DNA from: Dissulfurispira thermophila
Lineage (GTDB): Bacteria; Nitrospirota; Thermodesulfovibrionia; Thermodesulfovibrionales; Dissulfurispiraceae
Assembly: GCF_014701235.1 (NCBI RefSeq)
Contig: NZ_AP022873.1
Span: 1,922,001-1,986,000 of the forward strand
DNA: 64,000 nt
Direction of reading: 5' to 3'
Positions 26,205-33,679 of this stretch are shown one piece after another. The notes below the pieces were generated by a model. The model searched no databases. It was not told where the DNA came from and saw only the letters and a list, made by a program, of their open reading frames with translations. Position 1 is the first letter of the stretch. Each line of letters begins with the position of its first letter. A program made the translations under genes and the position numbers.

Positions 26205-28053
26205 ACTCTTCACCACTTCACCACTTCACCCATTCACCCAATATATATTCTTTTCAGGCAAGGGTGGGGTTGGAAAAACTACAATGGCATGCGCCACTGC
26301 TATCCATCATGCTACAGAAGGCAAAAAGACTTTGATTGTAACAACTGACCCTGCTTCTAATCTTGCGGATGTCTTTGAACAGGAAATAGGACATAAGATA
26401 ACTCCGATTAAGGGGATAGATAACCTTTCTGCCATGGAGATAGACCCTGACGAGGCAACGAGGGAATATAAAGAAAAAATAATAGCTCCTTTCAGAGAGA
26501 TTATGCCCGATGATGTTATCGCATCTATTGACGAGCAGTTAAGCGGACCATGCACAACAGAGATGGCAGCCTTTGACCGTTTCATAGACTTTATGGAAGG
26601 TGATGAATACGATGTTATTGTATTTGACACCGCTCCAACAGGACACACAATAAGACTCCTTGAACTGCCTGTGGATTGGTCAAAACATATTGAAGAATCC
26701 GCAAAGGGAAGCGGACAGACATGTCTTGGGCCTGTGCAGACGATTCAGGAATCAAAGGATAAATACGACAGGGCAACAGCGCTCCTTAAAAACCCTGACA
26801 GAACAAGATTTATATTCGTTATGAGACCTGAAGAACTCTCGCTTTATGAAACATTAAGGGCTTCAAAAGAGCTTGAAAGCATAGGCATAAAATCAGGAGA
26901 GATTATCATAAATGGTATCCTGCCCGAGGAGGTCTGCGAGATTGATTTTTTCAAAAAGAAATATGAATCACAGCAAAAGGTGATAAAAGAGATCGAAAGA
27001 ATTATAGATAAACCAAAGCGGTATATGCTTTTAAGAAACAGCGAGGTTAAAGGTATTAATGCGCTTAAGGATGTTGCACAGGAACTCTTCACCGCCTCAC
27101 CCCTTCGCCCCCTCACCCATTCACCCATTCACCCCTTCACCGCTTCACCGCTTCACCCCTTCACCCCTTCACCCATAAACATAAACAGACTATGGCTTCC
27201 TCAAAACAAACGGACAAAGGCTTTATTCTTCACGGGTAAAGGCGGGGTGGGCAAGACAACTGTATCATGTCTTGCAGCACTTTATACAGCACAAAAAGGC
27301 TTCAGGACACTCCTTGTAACTACCGACCCTGCGGCTCATATAGGAGAAGTGCTGGATGTGAAAGTAGGAAGCTCCCCTGTAAAAGTTGCTGAAAACCTCT
27401 ATGCCGTGATGGTGGATCAGGAGACAGCATTCAAAGAATACAAAGAGAGGGTTTTAAACGATGCCCGTGGCAAATATTCTGAAGACATGATTGCCGCCAT
27501 GGAGGAAGAACTGAATTCTCCATGCACAGAAGAGATGGCTGCCTTTGATAAATTCATTCAGTTTATTGAGGGGAAGGATTATGAGGTTATAGTCTTTGAT
27601 ACAGCGCCAACAGGCCATACACTAAGACTTTTATCGCTTCCTTTTGATTATGCAAAGCAGGTGGAGATGATGGTCTCTTCTCAGGAGGCATCAAAGGCAA
27701 GAGAGGAAACTCAGGACAGATTCAGGGAGATAATCAATATCTTAAAGGATAAAGACCGCACAGTCTTCAGCCTTGTTTTATATCCTGAATCCACGCCAAT
27801 TCTTGAATCATACAGGGCAATGCTTGATTTAAAAGACGCTGGCATAGAGACACAGCTTGTTGTTGCTAATCTCATACTGCCTGAAGAGGTCTGCATAAAT
27901 GACTTTTTTAAAAGCAGGCGCGCTATGCAGATGCGTTATCTAAGGGAGATTAACGACAGGTTCAATCTTCCCGTCCTTCAGATTCCGATGATGCAGGATG
28001 AGATAAGGGGGCTTGTCTCATTAAAGAATGCGCTACAAGCATTGAACAGTTGA
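26197..28053 (+). CDS. arsA: ArsA arsenite-translocating ATPase (two ATPase domains)
   Basis: ArsA energises arsenite export. The 618-residue protein has two homologous halves, each with a P-loop FSGKGGVGKTT / FTGKGGVGKTT and the switch DTAPTGHT. The As-binding cysteines are present: SGPCTTEMAAFD and SGQTCLGPVQ in the first half, NSPCTEEMAAFD in the second. Two parts derive from octamer repeats: the N-terminus ([15 protein letters not shown]) and a linker of about 30 residues (LFTASPLRPLTHSPIHPFTA and on), longer and more Pro-rich than usual. The AAGGAGG site and start codon lie in the repeat shared with arsR. Confidence 0.95.
   Translation: MSKLFTTSPLHPFTQYIFFSGKGGVGKTTMACATAIHHATEGKKTLIVTTDPASNLADVFEQEIGHKITPIKGIDNLSAMEIDPDEATREYKEKIIAPFREIMPDDVIASIDEQLSGPCTTEMAAFDRFIDFMEGDEYDVIVFDTAPTGHTIRLLELPVDWSKHIEESAKGSGQTCLGPVQTIQESKDKYDRATALLKNPDRTRFIFVMRPEELSLYETLRASKELESIGIKSGEIIINGILPEEVCEIDFFKKKYESQQKVIKEIERIIDKPKRYMLLRNSEVKGINALKDVAQELFTASPLRPLTHSPIHPFTASPLHPFTPSPININRLWLPQNKRTKALFFTGKGGVGKTTVSCLAALYTAQKGFRTLLVTTDPAAHIGEVLDVKVGSSPVKVAENLYAVMVDQETAFKEYKERVLNDARGKYSEDMIAAMEEELNSPCTEEMAAFDKFIQFIEGKDYEVIVFDTAPTGHTLRLLSLPFDYAKQVEMMVSSQEASKAREETQDRFREIINILKDKDRTVFSLVLYPESTPILESYRAMLDLKDAGIETQLVVANLILPEEVCINDFFKSRRAMQMRYLREINDRFNLPVLQIPMMQDEIRGLVSLKNALQALNS
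26206..26240 (+). repeat. Right octamer array (CTTCACCN) of the four-helix cassette
   Basis: Four units of CTTCACC(A/C) or ATTCACCC with period 8, inverted relative to the array at 25811. It is translated as the N-terminus of ArsA (FTTSPLHPFT). Confidence 0.9.
27085..27175 (+). repeat. Octamer array inside the arsA linker
   Basis: About eleven period-8 units of TTCACC(C/G)(C/A), some diverged (CTCACCCC, TTCGCCCC), open in the arsA frame. It codes for a Pro/Thr/His-rich linker between the two ATPase domains. Confidence 0.9.
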
Positions 28054-28071
28054 GGAATTAAAGGTTTAATT

Positions 28072-28335
28072 ATGCTTAAGCTCATCATTGAGGCATCAAA
28101 GAAGGATGAAGAACTTAGCAGATTGCTTGAGAGGGCAAAGGAATATGCAGAGGTCTACCTCCTTGCAAAAAGGCGCCAGAAGGGTTGTGATGGCATGGGT
28201 GAGATGGCTTCACTCAAGGATGAGTTCAAGGGTATCTTTGATGAATTGCTCGCATATTGTAAAAGTAAGGGTTATATCAAGGACAATCTATCATATGATA
28301 TTGATGTGGTCGCAGATGAAGTGGTGAAGTGGTGA
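28072..28335 (+). CDS. Small protein of unknown function in the ars operon
   Basis: An 87-residue, mostly helical, charged protein (KKDEELSRLLERAKEYAEVYLL). No family recognised and no Cys pair beyond two single cysteines. It follows arsA by 18 bp on the same strand. Its last codons (EVVKW) and stop are formed by GGTGAAGT octamers, so the original C-terminus may have been different. Confidence 0.6.
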   Translation: MLKLIIEASKKDEELSRLLERAKEYAEVYLLAKRRQKGCDGMGEMASLKDEFKGIFDELLAYCKSKGYIKDNLSYDIDVVADEVVKW

Positions 28336-28489
28336 AACAGTGATTATCAGTGAATGGGTGAATGAATAAATGGATAATAGGGTTTCACAAAATTAAAAAA
28401 TTCCCTCTCCCCTTTGTGAAGAGGGATAGGGTGAGGGGTAAGGATTACAAATTTCGTGAAACCCACCTATCTATTTTAATAGGAGAAAA
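28336..28489. other. Repeat-containing gap
   Basis: Contains degenerate GGTGAATG units, then an inverted copy (28375-28412) of the hairpin repeat from 2788-2835, and a second GTGAAACCC arm near 28456. It ends with AGGAG upstream of the CDF gene. Confidence 0.6.
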
Positions 28490-29398
28490 ATGAAACAGGT
28501 CTCTATAAAAAAGTTGTCATGGGCTCTTGCCGTAACTCTTATAATATTTTCTGGTGAGGTCATTGGAGGGATCTTAAGTAACAGCCTTGCTCTTTTAAGC
28601 GATGCAGGGCATGTCTTGACTGATGCCTTTGCCCTCGGATTAAGCCTTATTGCTTCAATGGTCATGCGCAAAGTACCTGATTACAGAGCAACATATGGCT
28701 ATCAGAGAATAGGCATACTTGCCGCGCTTATAAACGGAGTAAGCCTTGTTGTAATTGCAATGTTTATCTTTGTTGAGGGATATAAAAGGTTTAAGTCTCC
28801 GCCTGAAATTAACTCGGATGTAATGCTCGCTATAGCAACAGCGGGCCTTATAGGCAATCTTGTCATGGCATGGATTTTGGGGCACAAGCATGATGATTTA
28901 AACATAAAAAGCGCATGGCTTCATGTAATTGGCGATACAATATCGTCAGCGGGAGTAATAGCAGCGGGGCTTATTATAAAATTCACAGGCTGGCTTATAG
29001 TTGACCCGATTGTCAGCGGATTCGTGGGAGTCATAATAATTATAGGCGGCGTCAGGGTTATAAAAGAATCTCTCTGGATATTCCTCGAACTAAGCCCTGC
29101 AGGATTCAAAGCCGATGAAATAGCCAAAGTACTTTCAAAGGTGCCAGGGATTATTAATATTCACGATGTACATATCTGGTCAATTGGTCACGGCATCCCG
29201 GCATTTTCTGCCCATGTGCAGATACATGACCAAAAGATAAGTGAGGCAGATTGCATAAGGAAGGAGATAGAGCACATGCTTTTGCATCTTGGTATACTCC
29301 ACAGCGTAATTCAGATGGAATGTGCTGAATGCGATAAAAACGGGCTTTATTGCACACCTAAAACAATTGATGCTGCTGATCACAAGCATCAACACTGA
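28490..29398 (+). CDS. Cation diffusion facilitator metal exporter
   Basis: A 302-residue CDF (CzcD/ZitB-type) exporter of divalent cations such as Zn2+. Six helices; the metal site residues are in LLSDAGHVLTDAF (HxxxD) and AWLHVIGDTISS (HxxxD). A cytoplasmic domain follows (INIHDVHIWSIGHG). The C-terminus is Cys/His-rich (CAECDKNGLYCTP then DHKHQH), perhaps for metal sensing. It may be co-regulated with the ars genes but a repeat-filled gap precedes it. Confidence 0.92.
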   Translation: MKQVSIKKLSWALAVTLIIFSGEVIGGILSNSLALLSDAGHVLTDAFALGLSLIASMVMRKVPDYRATYGYQRIGILAALINGVSLVVIAMFIFVEGYKRFKSPPEINSDVMLAIATAGLIGNLVMAWILGHKHDDLNIKSAWLHVIGDTISSAGVIAAGLIIKFTGWLIVDPIVSGFVGVIIIIGGVRVIKESLWIFLELSPAGFKADEIAKVLSKVPGIINIHDVHIWSIGHGIPAFSAHVQIHDQKISEADCIRKEIEHMLLHLGILHSVIQMECAECDKNGLYCTPKTIDAADHKHQH

Positions 29399-29610
29399 TA
29401 GCAGAGTGAAATCCCTTCTATGATACTGATAAGATTTGCTTTAGGAGTTTCTTCTCCATAGACCTCAAGACAGGGTTGGATTGCTTCCTTTATTCTTTCT
29501 AACAACTCGTCAAAGGATCTTGCTTGAGTATGGCAACCTTTTAATTGAGGCACTTCGGCAATGTAGTAGCCTTCTTCATCTTGCTCAATAATCACGGTGA
29601 ATTCTCTCAT
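29389..29610 (-). CDS. HicB-like antitoxin, orphan
   Basis: A 73-residue HicB-type protein (MREFTVIIEQDEEGYYIAEV then PQLKGCHTQARSFDELLERI). No hicA follows: the gene end overlaps the CDF gene by 10 bp. It may be the survivor of a lost pair or work with a toxin elsewhere. Confidence 0.75.
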   Translation of the reverse strand: MREFTVIIEQDEEGYYIAEVPQLKGCHTQARSFDELLERIKEAIQPCLEVYGEETPKANLISIIEGISLCYQC

Positions 29611-29627
29611 TTTGCATCTCCTGATTT

Positions 29628-29774
29628 TTATTCTGAATCAAAATATCCAGCCTTTCTATAACTGTAATATCCATCTTCAGAAATTATAACATGCTCTTGA
29701 AGGCTTACATCTACTGCATTTTTTGCACTTTCAATATGCAATTTCTGCATTTTAATCAGCTTGTCAGAGCTTTG
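29628..29774 (-). pseudogene. RadC/JAB-domain C-terminal remnant
   Basis: A minus-strand frame reads SLQEHVIISEDGYYSYRKAG to a stop, matching the DHIIIGDGKYxS end of RadC-family proteins. No upstream part of the gene exists. A similar remnant lies at 43019-43152. Confidence 0.55.
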
Positions 29775-29984
29775 GACATAAAAATTTTTTTATATAATTA
29801 ATCCCGCCTCATTAACTTAACCTTTATTTCATAAGCTTTTAGAATTACTTGACAATGATTTATAAAAAAATATTATTATTTGGCATGATGTTTGCTCTTA
29901 ACAATAAAGAATTGACAATCACCTTTTAAGGTGATAATCTTTAGCCAAATGGCAGCATTTTCCGGCTCAAGAAGGAGGTATTTT

Positions 29985-30437
29985 ATGAGAACAAAGAAAA
30001 TCATAGGTTTGGTGGTAGCCCTCTCTTTGATTTTAACCACTTCAATGGCATTTGCAGCATGGAAAGGCTGGCGTGGAAGCGGTGGATGGGGTATGGGCTC
30101 ACAGTATAACAGGATGTATAATCCAGCAACAGTAGAGACTATATCAGGAACTGTTGAATCAGTTGACAAGATCACACCAATGAAGGGGATGAATTACGGG
30201 GTACACCTCGTTTTAAAGACTGACAAAGAGACAATCTCTGTCCATCTCGGTCCGGGCTGGTATATCGAAAGGTTAGATACAAAGATAGAGAAAGGTGATA
30301 AGATTGAAGTAAAGGGTTCAAGGGTAACCTTTGCTGGCAAGCCAGCAATTATCGCAGCAGAGGTGAAAAAGGGAGGCAGTGTCCTCATCCTGAGAGACAG
30401 CGCAGGTATCCCTGTATGGGCAGGCTGGAGGAGATAA
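29985..30437 (+). CDS. Exported small OB-fold-like protein
   Basis: A 150-residue protein with signal peptide MRTKKIIGLVVALSLIL to about residue 27, a Gly/Trp-rich segment (WKGWRGSGGWGMG) and a β-rich domain (VETISGTVESVDKITPMKG; GDKIEVKGSRVTFAGKPAI) resembling bacterial periplasmic OB-fold proteins. I choose ATG 29985 because AAGGAGG precedes it; an upstream in-frame ATG lacks a site. Ligand unknown. It is likely monocistronic. Confidence 0.8.
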   Translation: MRTKKIIGLVVALSLILTTSMAFAAWKGWRGSGGWGMGSQYNRMYNPATVETISGTVESVDKITPMKGMNYGVHLVLKTDKETISVHLGPGWYIERLDTKIEKGDKIEVKGSRVTFAGKPAIIAAEVKKGGSVLILRDSAGIPVWAGWRR

Positions 30438-30450
30438 TTTGAGATTCAAA

Positions 30451-30478
30451 AGCCTTGCTTTGAGCCGGAGGCAAGGCT
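30451..30478 (+). terminator. Hairpin after the exported OB-fold gene
   Basis: AGCCTTGC at 30451-30458 pairs with GCAAGGCT at 30471-30478. There is no U-tract, so termination strength is uncertain. Confidence 0.4.
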
Positions 30479-30489
30479 AATATTTACTC

Positions 30490-30888
30490 ATGAAAATAGA
30501 ACTGACACCGATAGGTTTTGTAAGGACAAAAGCAAAGAGCATTCCGCGTCATTGGACAGTATCTGATGTGGAAGGTGAAATAGTTATCAATGAAGAGTAT
30601 AAAGAAGGGCTTCGGGACATCAAGGCCGGACAGCACATTGTGGTGATTTTTTATTTCCATCAAAGCCCACAGTTTACCCATGAACTTCTTGTGCAAAAAC
30701 CGCATCACAGTAAGGAAAGCAAAGGGGTTTTCAGTATCTGCTCTCCAGTAAGACCAAATCCCATCGGCATGTCCGTTGTAGAGGTAACAGGCATTGATGG
30801 ATGCACACTACATATCAAAGGGCTTGATATGCTTGACGGCACGCCTGTCATTGACATAAAACCAATGGTTACAATGAAAGAGGCATGA
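30490..30888 (+). CDS. trmO: tRNA (N6-threonylcarbamoyladenosine-37) methyltransferase TrmO
   Basis: A 132-residue protein of the TsaA/TrmO family, which methylates t6A37 in some tRNAs. Signature: PIGFVRTKAK at the start, then KGVFSICSPVRPNPIGMS, and DGTPVIDIKPM. The family is often 120-160 residues in its short form. It is directly followed by sufC, within about 20 bp. Confidence 0.88.
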   Translation: MKIELTPIGFVRTKAKSIPRHWTVSDVEGEIVINEEYKEGLRDIKAGQHIVVIFYFHQSPQFTHELLVQKPHHSKESKGVFSICSPVRPNPIGMSVVEVTGIDGCTLHIKGLDMLDGTPVIDIKPMVTMKEA

Positions 30889-30906
30889 GGATTGTTGAAA
30901 TCACCT

Positions 30907-31662
30907 ATGCATCAGGAACTTCTTGAGATAAGGCATCTTAAATACAGGGTAGATGGAAGAGATCTCATAAATGACCTCTCCATGACAATCCATGCCGGGG
31001 ATGTCCATGCCCTTTTAGGCACAAACGGCACAGGCAAGAGCACCCTTGCGTATCTGATAATGGGATGCGAGGGGTACAGATCTTGCTCAGGAGAGATAAT
31101 CTTTGAAGGGAAAATTATCAATGACCTTCCAATCCATGAGAGGGCAAGGCTCGGTATTACAATGGCATGGCAGGAGCCGGTTAGATTTGAGGGAATATCC
31201 GTTTCAGATTACCTTTCATTGAAAAACCGATTGGCCTCTTCACCTCTTCACCCATTCACCCCTTCACCAGCCTACTACCTTGAAATGGCAGGACTTAATC
31301 CAGAACTCTATCTTCACAGAATGGTTGATAAATCCTTAAGCGGCGGAGAGAGAAAAAGGATTGAGCTTGCCTCCATATTAGCTCTCTCGCCAAAACTTGC
31401 AATCCTTGATGAGCCTGACTCAGGAATAGATATGCTCTCAACTCAGGATATAATTAATGTCATTAATGCCTTTAAAGAAAACGGCTCTTCTGTTTTGCTT
31501 ATAACGCATAGAGAGGAAATCGCCCTTATTGCTGACATGGCATCCCAGATATGCGGAGGGAAAATTGTATTTTCAGGTAGCCCTCATGATGTTGCGGAGT
31601 ATTACAAATCAAGACAATGCCTTGTTTGTAATGGAGAGGTGTGCAGGCAGAGGACTGATTAA
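30907..31662 (+). CDS. sufC: SufC-like Fe-S assembly ATPase
   Basis: SufC is the ATPase of the SUF iron-sulfur scaffold and partners with SufB/SufD. Seen: Walker A LLGTNGTGKST, Q-loop AWQEPV, signature KSLSGGERKRIELAS, Walker B LAILDEPDSGID and His in LITHREE. An octamer array (31236-31268) codes for the in-frame insertion ASSPLHPFTPSPAYY before the signature motif, in the helical domain. A Cys-rich C-terminus (CLVCNGEVC) is unusual. Start at ATG 30907 or TTG 30892. Its SufBD partner now lies 11.9 kb away at 43525, beyond a defence island. Confidence 0.9.
   Translation: MHQELLEIRHLKYRVDGRDLINDLSMTIHAGDVHALLGTNGTGKSTLAYLIMGCEGYRSCSGEIIFEGKIINDLPIHERARLGITMAWQEPVRFEGISVSDYLSLKNRLASSPLHPFTPSPAYYLEMAGLNPELYLHRMVDKSLSGGERKRIELASILALSPKLAILDEPDSGIDMLSTQDIINVINAFKENGSSVLLITHREEIALIADMASQICGGKIVFSGSPHDVAEYYKSRQCLVCNGEVCRQRTD
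31236..31268 (+). repeat. Octamer array inside sufC
   Basis: Four period-8 units (CTCTTCACC, TCTTCACC, CATTCACC, CCTTCACC) open in the sufC frame, coding for SSPLHPFTPS. Confidence 0.88.
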
Positions 31663-31716
31663 AAGAGCTCCCTTCAAGGATGTCTTTAAGGGTGATGGCT
31701 ATTGTGTGAAAGGGCT

Positions 31717-32073
31717 TCATAAAGTTCTAATCCTTATTTTTTTAATAGTAACCACTGTGAATTTACCGTAAAGTTCAGTTCCAAACTTTTTAAGCAAAAT
31801 AATTAAAGATGATGAAATCTTTTGAAACTCTGTGGAGTTATATCGCAAAAAGATTACTCCTATAGACTTTTCCTTATGGGCAAAAATCCACTCCCCGAAG
31901 TCCTTATCTTCAGTTATAATGATGGCATTAAAGGTTTTTGAAAGTTCCAGAACTTTTCTATCAGATGCGCCTTGATAATCTTTTAAAACAGAGATGATTT
32001 CAAAGCCAGCCTCTTTTAGGTTTAGCACTATTCTAAAGTCAAGACTTTCATCAGCGAGCAGTTTAAGATGCAA
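31717..32073 (-). CDS. DUF5615 PIN-like toxin
   Basis: A 118-residue PIN-like nuclease of the DUF5615 group: LLADESLDFRIVLNLKEAGF at the start and IIITEDKDFGEW in the middle supply the acidic residues. It overlaps the upstream DUF433 gene by 11 bp; DUF433/DUF5615 pairs are a common toxin-antitoxin arrangement. It marks the left part of the defence island downstream of sufC. Confidence 0.85.
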   Translation of the reverse strand: MHLKLLADESLDFRIVLNLKEAGFEIISVLKDYQGASDRKVLELSKTFNAIIITEDKDFGEWIFAHKEKSIGVIFLRYNSTEFQKISSSLIILLKKFGTELYGKFTVVTIKKIRIRTL

Positions 32074-32296
32074 TCAATTCCTCCTCTGCTATCACATCCG
32101 CAGAATATTTGATAGATGCAAGTATGTCCTCTCTTGTCAGTTGAGGATATGCCTCAAGGAGTTCTTCAATGGTCATTCCCTCTGAAAGCTTCCTCAATAT
32201 CAGTTCAACAGTTATACGGGTGCCTTTAATAACTGGCTTCCCGAGCATTATATCAGGATTTGCAGTTATTCTCTCCTTATAAGACTGTGTATCCAT
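32063..32296 (-). CDS. DUF433 antitoxin
   Basis: A 77-residue DUF433 protein with the family core PDIMLGKPVIKGTRITVELI and a helix-turn-helix (EGMTIEELLEAYPQLTREDI). It precedes and overlaps the DUF5615 toxin gene and should neutralise it and autoregulate the pair. Confidence 0.9.
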   Translation of the reverse strand: MDTQSYKERITANPDIMLGKPVIKGTRITVELILRKLSEGMTIEELLEAYPQLTREDILASIKYSADVIAEEELIAS

Positions 32297-32327
32297 TGCT
32301 AATCATCTCCTTTCTTTAAAACAAACC

Positions 32328-32470
32328 TTAAAACAGTTTATCTGTTTTCCTTACCTCCTCCCTCACCCGCTCTTTCCCAACCAGAAATCCATCAAGCAAC
32401 TTTTTTTCTTTGCTTTCATTCGGTAATGTCTCTGAAACAGCCTGGCAATTATAAAATCCATTACAATTAT
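32328..32470 (-). pseudogene. Gene remnant of unknown family
   Basis: A minus-strand open stretch ends with KKLLDGFLVGKERVREEV and RKTDKLF then stop. The wording is protein-like but no start or family is visible. The rest of 32297-32661 holds no intact gene. Confidence 0.35.
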
Positions 32471-32576
32471 TATATCACTATTTCCAACCAATCCTATCAT
32501 ATATTTAATGTCTGAGGCTTATTATAGAAATCCACTTCATCCGGTAGAGAAAAAACTCCTTTTCAACATCTCCATC

Positions 32577-32658
32577 TACACCAATCCTGTGTTAGTGTTG
32601 TGGTTGATGATTAAGTCAAGTTCCTCATCTGTAAAACCATAATGACGGGCAAGGATAA
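32577..32658 (-). pseudogene. C-terminal tail remnant of an Eco57I-type methylase
   Basis: Encodes ILARHYGFTDEELDLIINH and a stop, nearly the same as VLARHYGFTEEELDFIINYD at the end of the intact methylase (35900 region). Nothing further upstream survives, so this is a relic of a second methylase gene. Confidence 0.65.
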
Positions 32659-32661
32659 GAA

Positions 32662-33129
32662 TTATTCTTTAGCTAATAATAATGCCATTTTTAGAGCTTC
32701 ATCTGATATATAAAATCTGTGTCTCTTTAAACCCTCCAGAAGGGGTTTTATTTCAGAGATTATTCCCTTATGCTTGGCAGCAATAAGTAAGCCCAATGTG
32801 CCAATAACAGGAATCTCTAAAGATTTTGCCAATCTCCTTGCCTTGAGATCGTCAAATAATAAAGTGTCAGCTTTTATTGAACGGAATAGGGCAATTGCCT
32901 CTGCTTCACCTATATCAACTTCCAGATAGAATTTTTCAGCATCTGATAACTCTTTATTTGAAAGATTTTCAACAAATATCCATCCAGGTGTCACATAATC
33001 ACCTGGTCTGAGCCATTCTTTATCAACAGAAGGCGGTATCAATACTTTATTAAATAATCTGCCAAGTATCCAGAGATGATCTACTTTATCAAAGAGTATT
33101 AAAGGACTTGTATTAGAGACAGCAATCAT
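32662..33129 (-). CDS. DUF3368 PIN-domain toxin
   Basis: A 155-residue VapC-like PIN nuclease: AVSNTSPLILFDKV, the acidic DIGEAEAIAL, LLFDDLKARRLA and GTLGLLIAAKHKG are the family blocks of DUF3368. It begins 3 bp after the UPF0175 antitoxin gene, its usual partner. All acidic positions seem intact. Confidence 0.9.
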   Translation of the reverse strand: MIAVSNTSPLILFDKVDHLWILGRLFNKVLIPPSVDKEWLRPGDYVTPGWIFVENLSNKELSDAEKFYLEVDIGEAEAIALFRSIKADTLLFDDLKARRLAKSLEIPVIGTLGLLIAAKHKGIISEIKPLLEGLKRHRFYISDEALKMALLLAKE

Positions 33130-33132
33130 GAA

Positions 33133-33396
33133 TTACTTCACTATGGTTTTTACTTCTTCTTCAAGCTCTTCCGCAGTTATACGAATAAATGGTATCCCCT
33201 TCCTCCCCGCATATCTGATAAATTCAAATCTTTCCATACCAAGTATTTCTGCTGCCTTTCCGCTGGACAATCTACCTTCTCTATATAATTCAAGCACTGC
33301 CGCTTCCTTGATTAACTCAGCACTATCCTGATAGGTAGTTGCAAGCTTATCAAGAACTTCGGATGGCAATGTTATTTGTATTGTTCTAATCGGCAT
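33133..33396 (-). CDS. UPF0175 antitoxin
   Basis: An 87-residue UPF0175 protein: helix-turn-helix around YREGRLSSGKAAEILGMERF and the C-terminal GIPFIRITAEELEEEV. Such proteins neutralise DUF3368 PIN toxins. It is the first gene of the pair. Confidence 0.9.
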   Translation of the reverse strand: MPIRTIQITLPSEVLDKLATTYQDSAELIKEAAVLELYREGRLSSGKAAEILGMERFEFIRYAGRKGIPFIRITAEELEEEVKTIVK

Positions 33397-33444
33397 ATTA
33401 CACCTCCGTCTTTATGCCTTGGTTTTTACTTGCATTATTATATA

Positions 33445-33480
33445 TCATCCTTCAGTGTCTTTTCCCATCCCGTATTTGAT
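33445..33480 (-). pseudogene. Second methylase C-terminal tail remnant
   Basis: Encodes GIKYGMGKDTEG and stop, similar to DIKYRMGITADG at the end of the intact methylase. Too short to judge alone, but it lies among other RM debris. Confidence 0.4.
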
Positions 33481-33518
33481 GCCTGAAGGCCTCTTATATT
33501 TCACAATGTTCCAGTAAA

Positions 33519-33635
33519 TTATAACACTCCTTGTGATTTTTCCTTCCTTATCCTCTCAAGCAATAATGATGCGGGTTCATCATCAAGGTTCTGAGGAACT
33601 AGTTTGCCCTCAAAGGCTCGTTTGAGAATGCTCTG
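33519..33635 (-). pseudogene. HsdS C-terminal remnant (type I RM specificity subunit)
   Basis: The minus strand reads QSILKRAFEGKLVPQNLDDE then PASLLLERIRKEKSQGVL and stop. This is the standard ending of HsdS proteins (ILKRAFEGKLVPQ-P-DEPA). The rest of hsdS, hsdM and hsdR are absent, so a type I system once lay here. Confidence 0.8.
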
Positions 33636-33679
33636 TTAATAGTAATTACGGCAAATTAACCCCGACTTTTAGGATGTAT

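Noticed and set aside
2716-31268. TTCACC arrays as a CRISPR array
   Set aside because: The unit is 8 bp without spacers and no cas gene is present.
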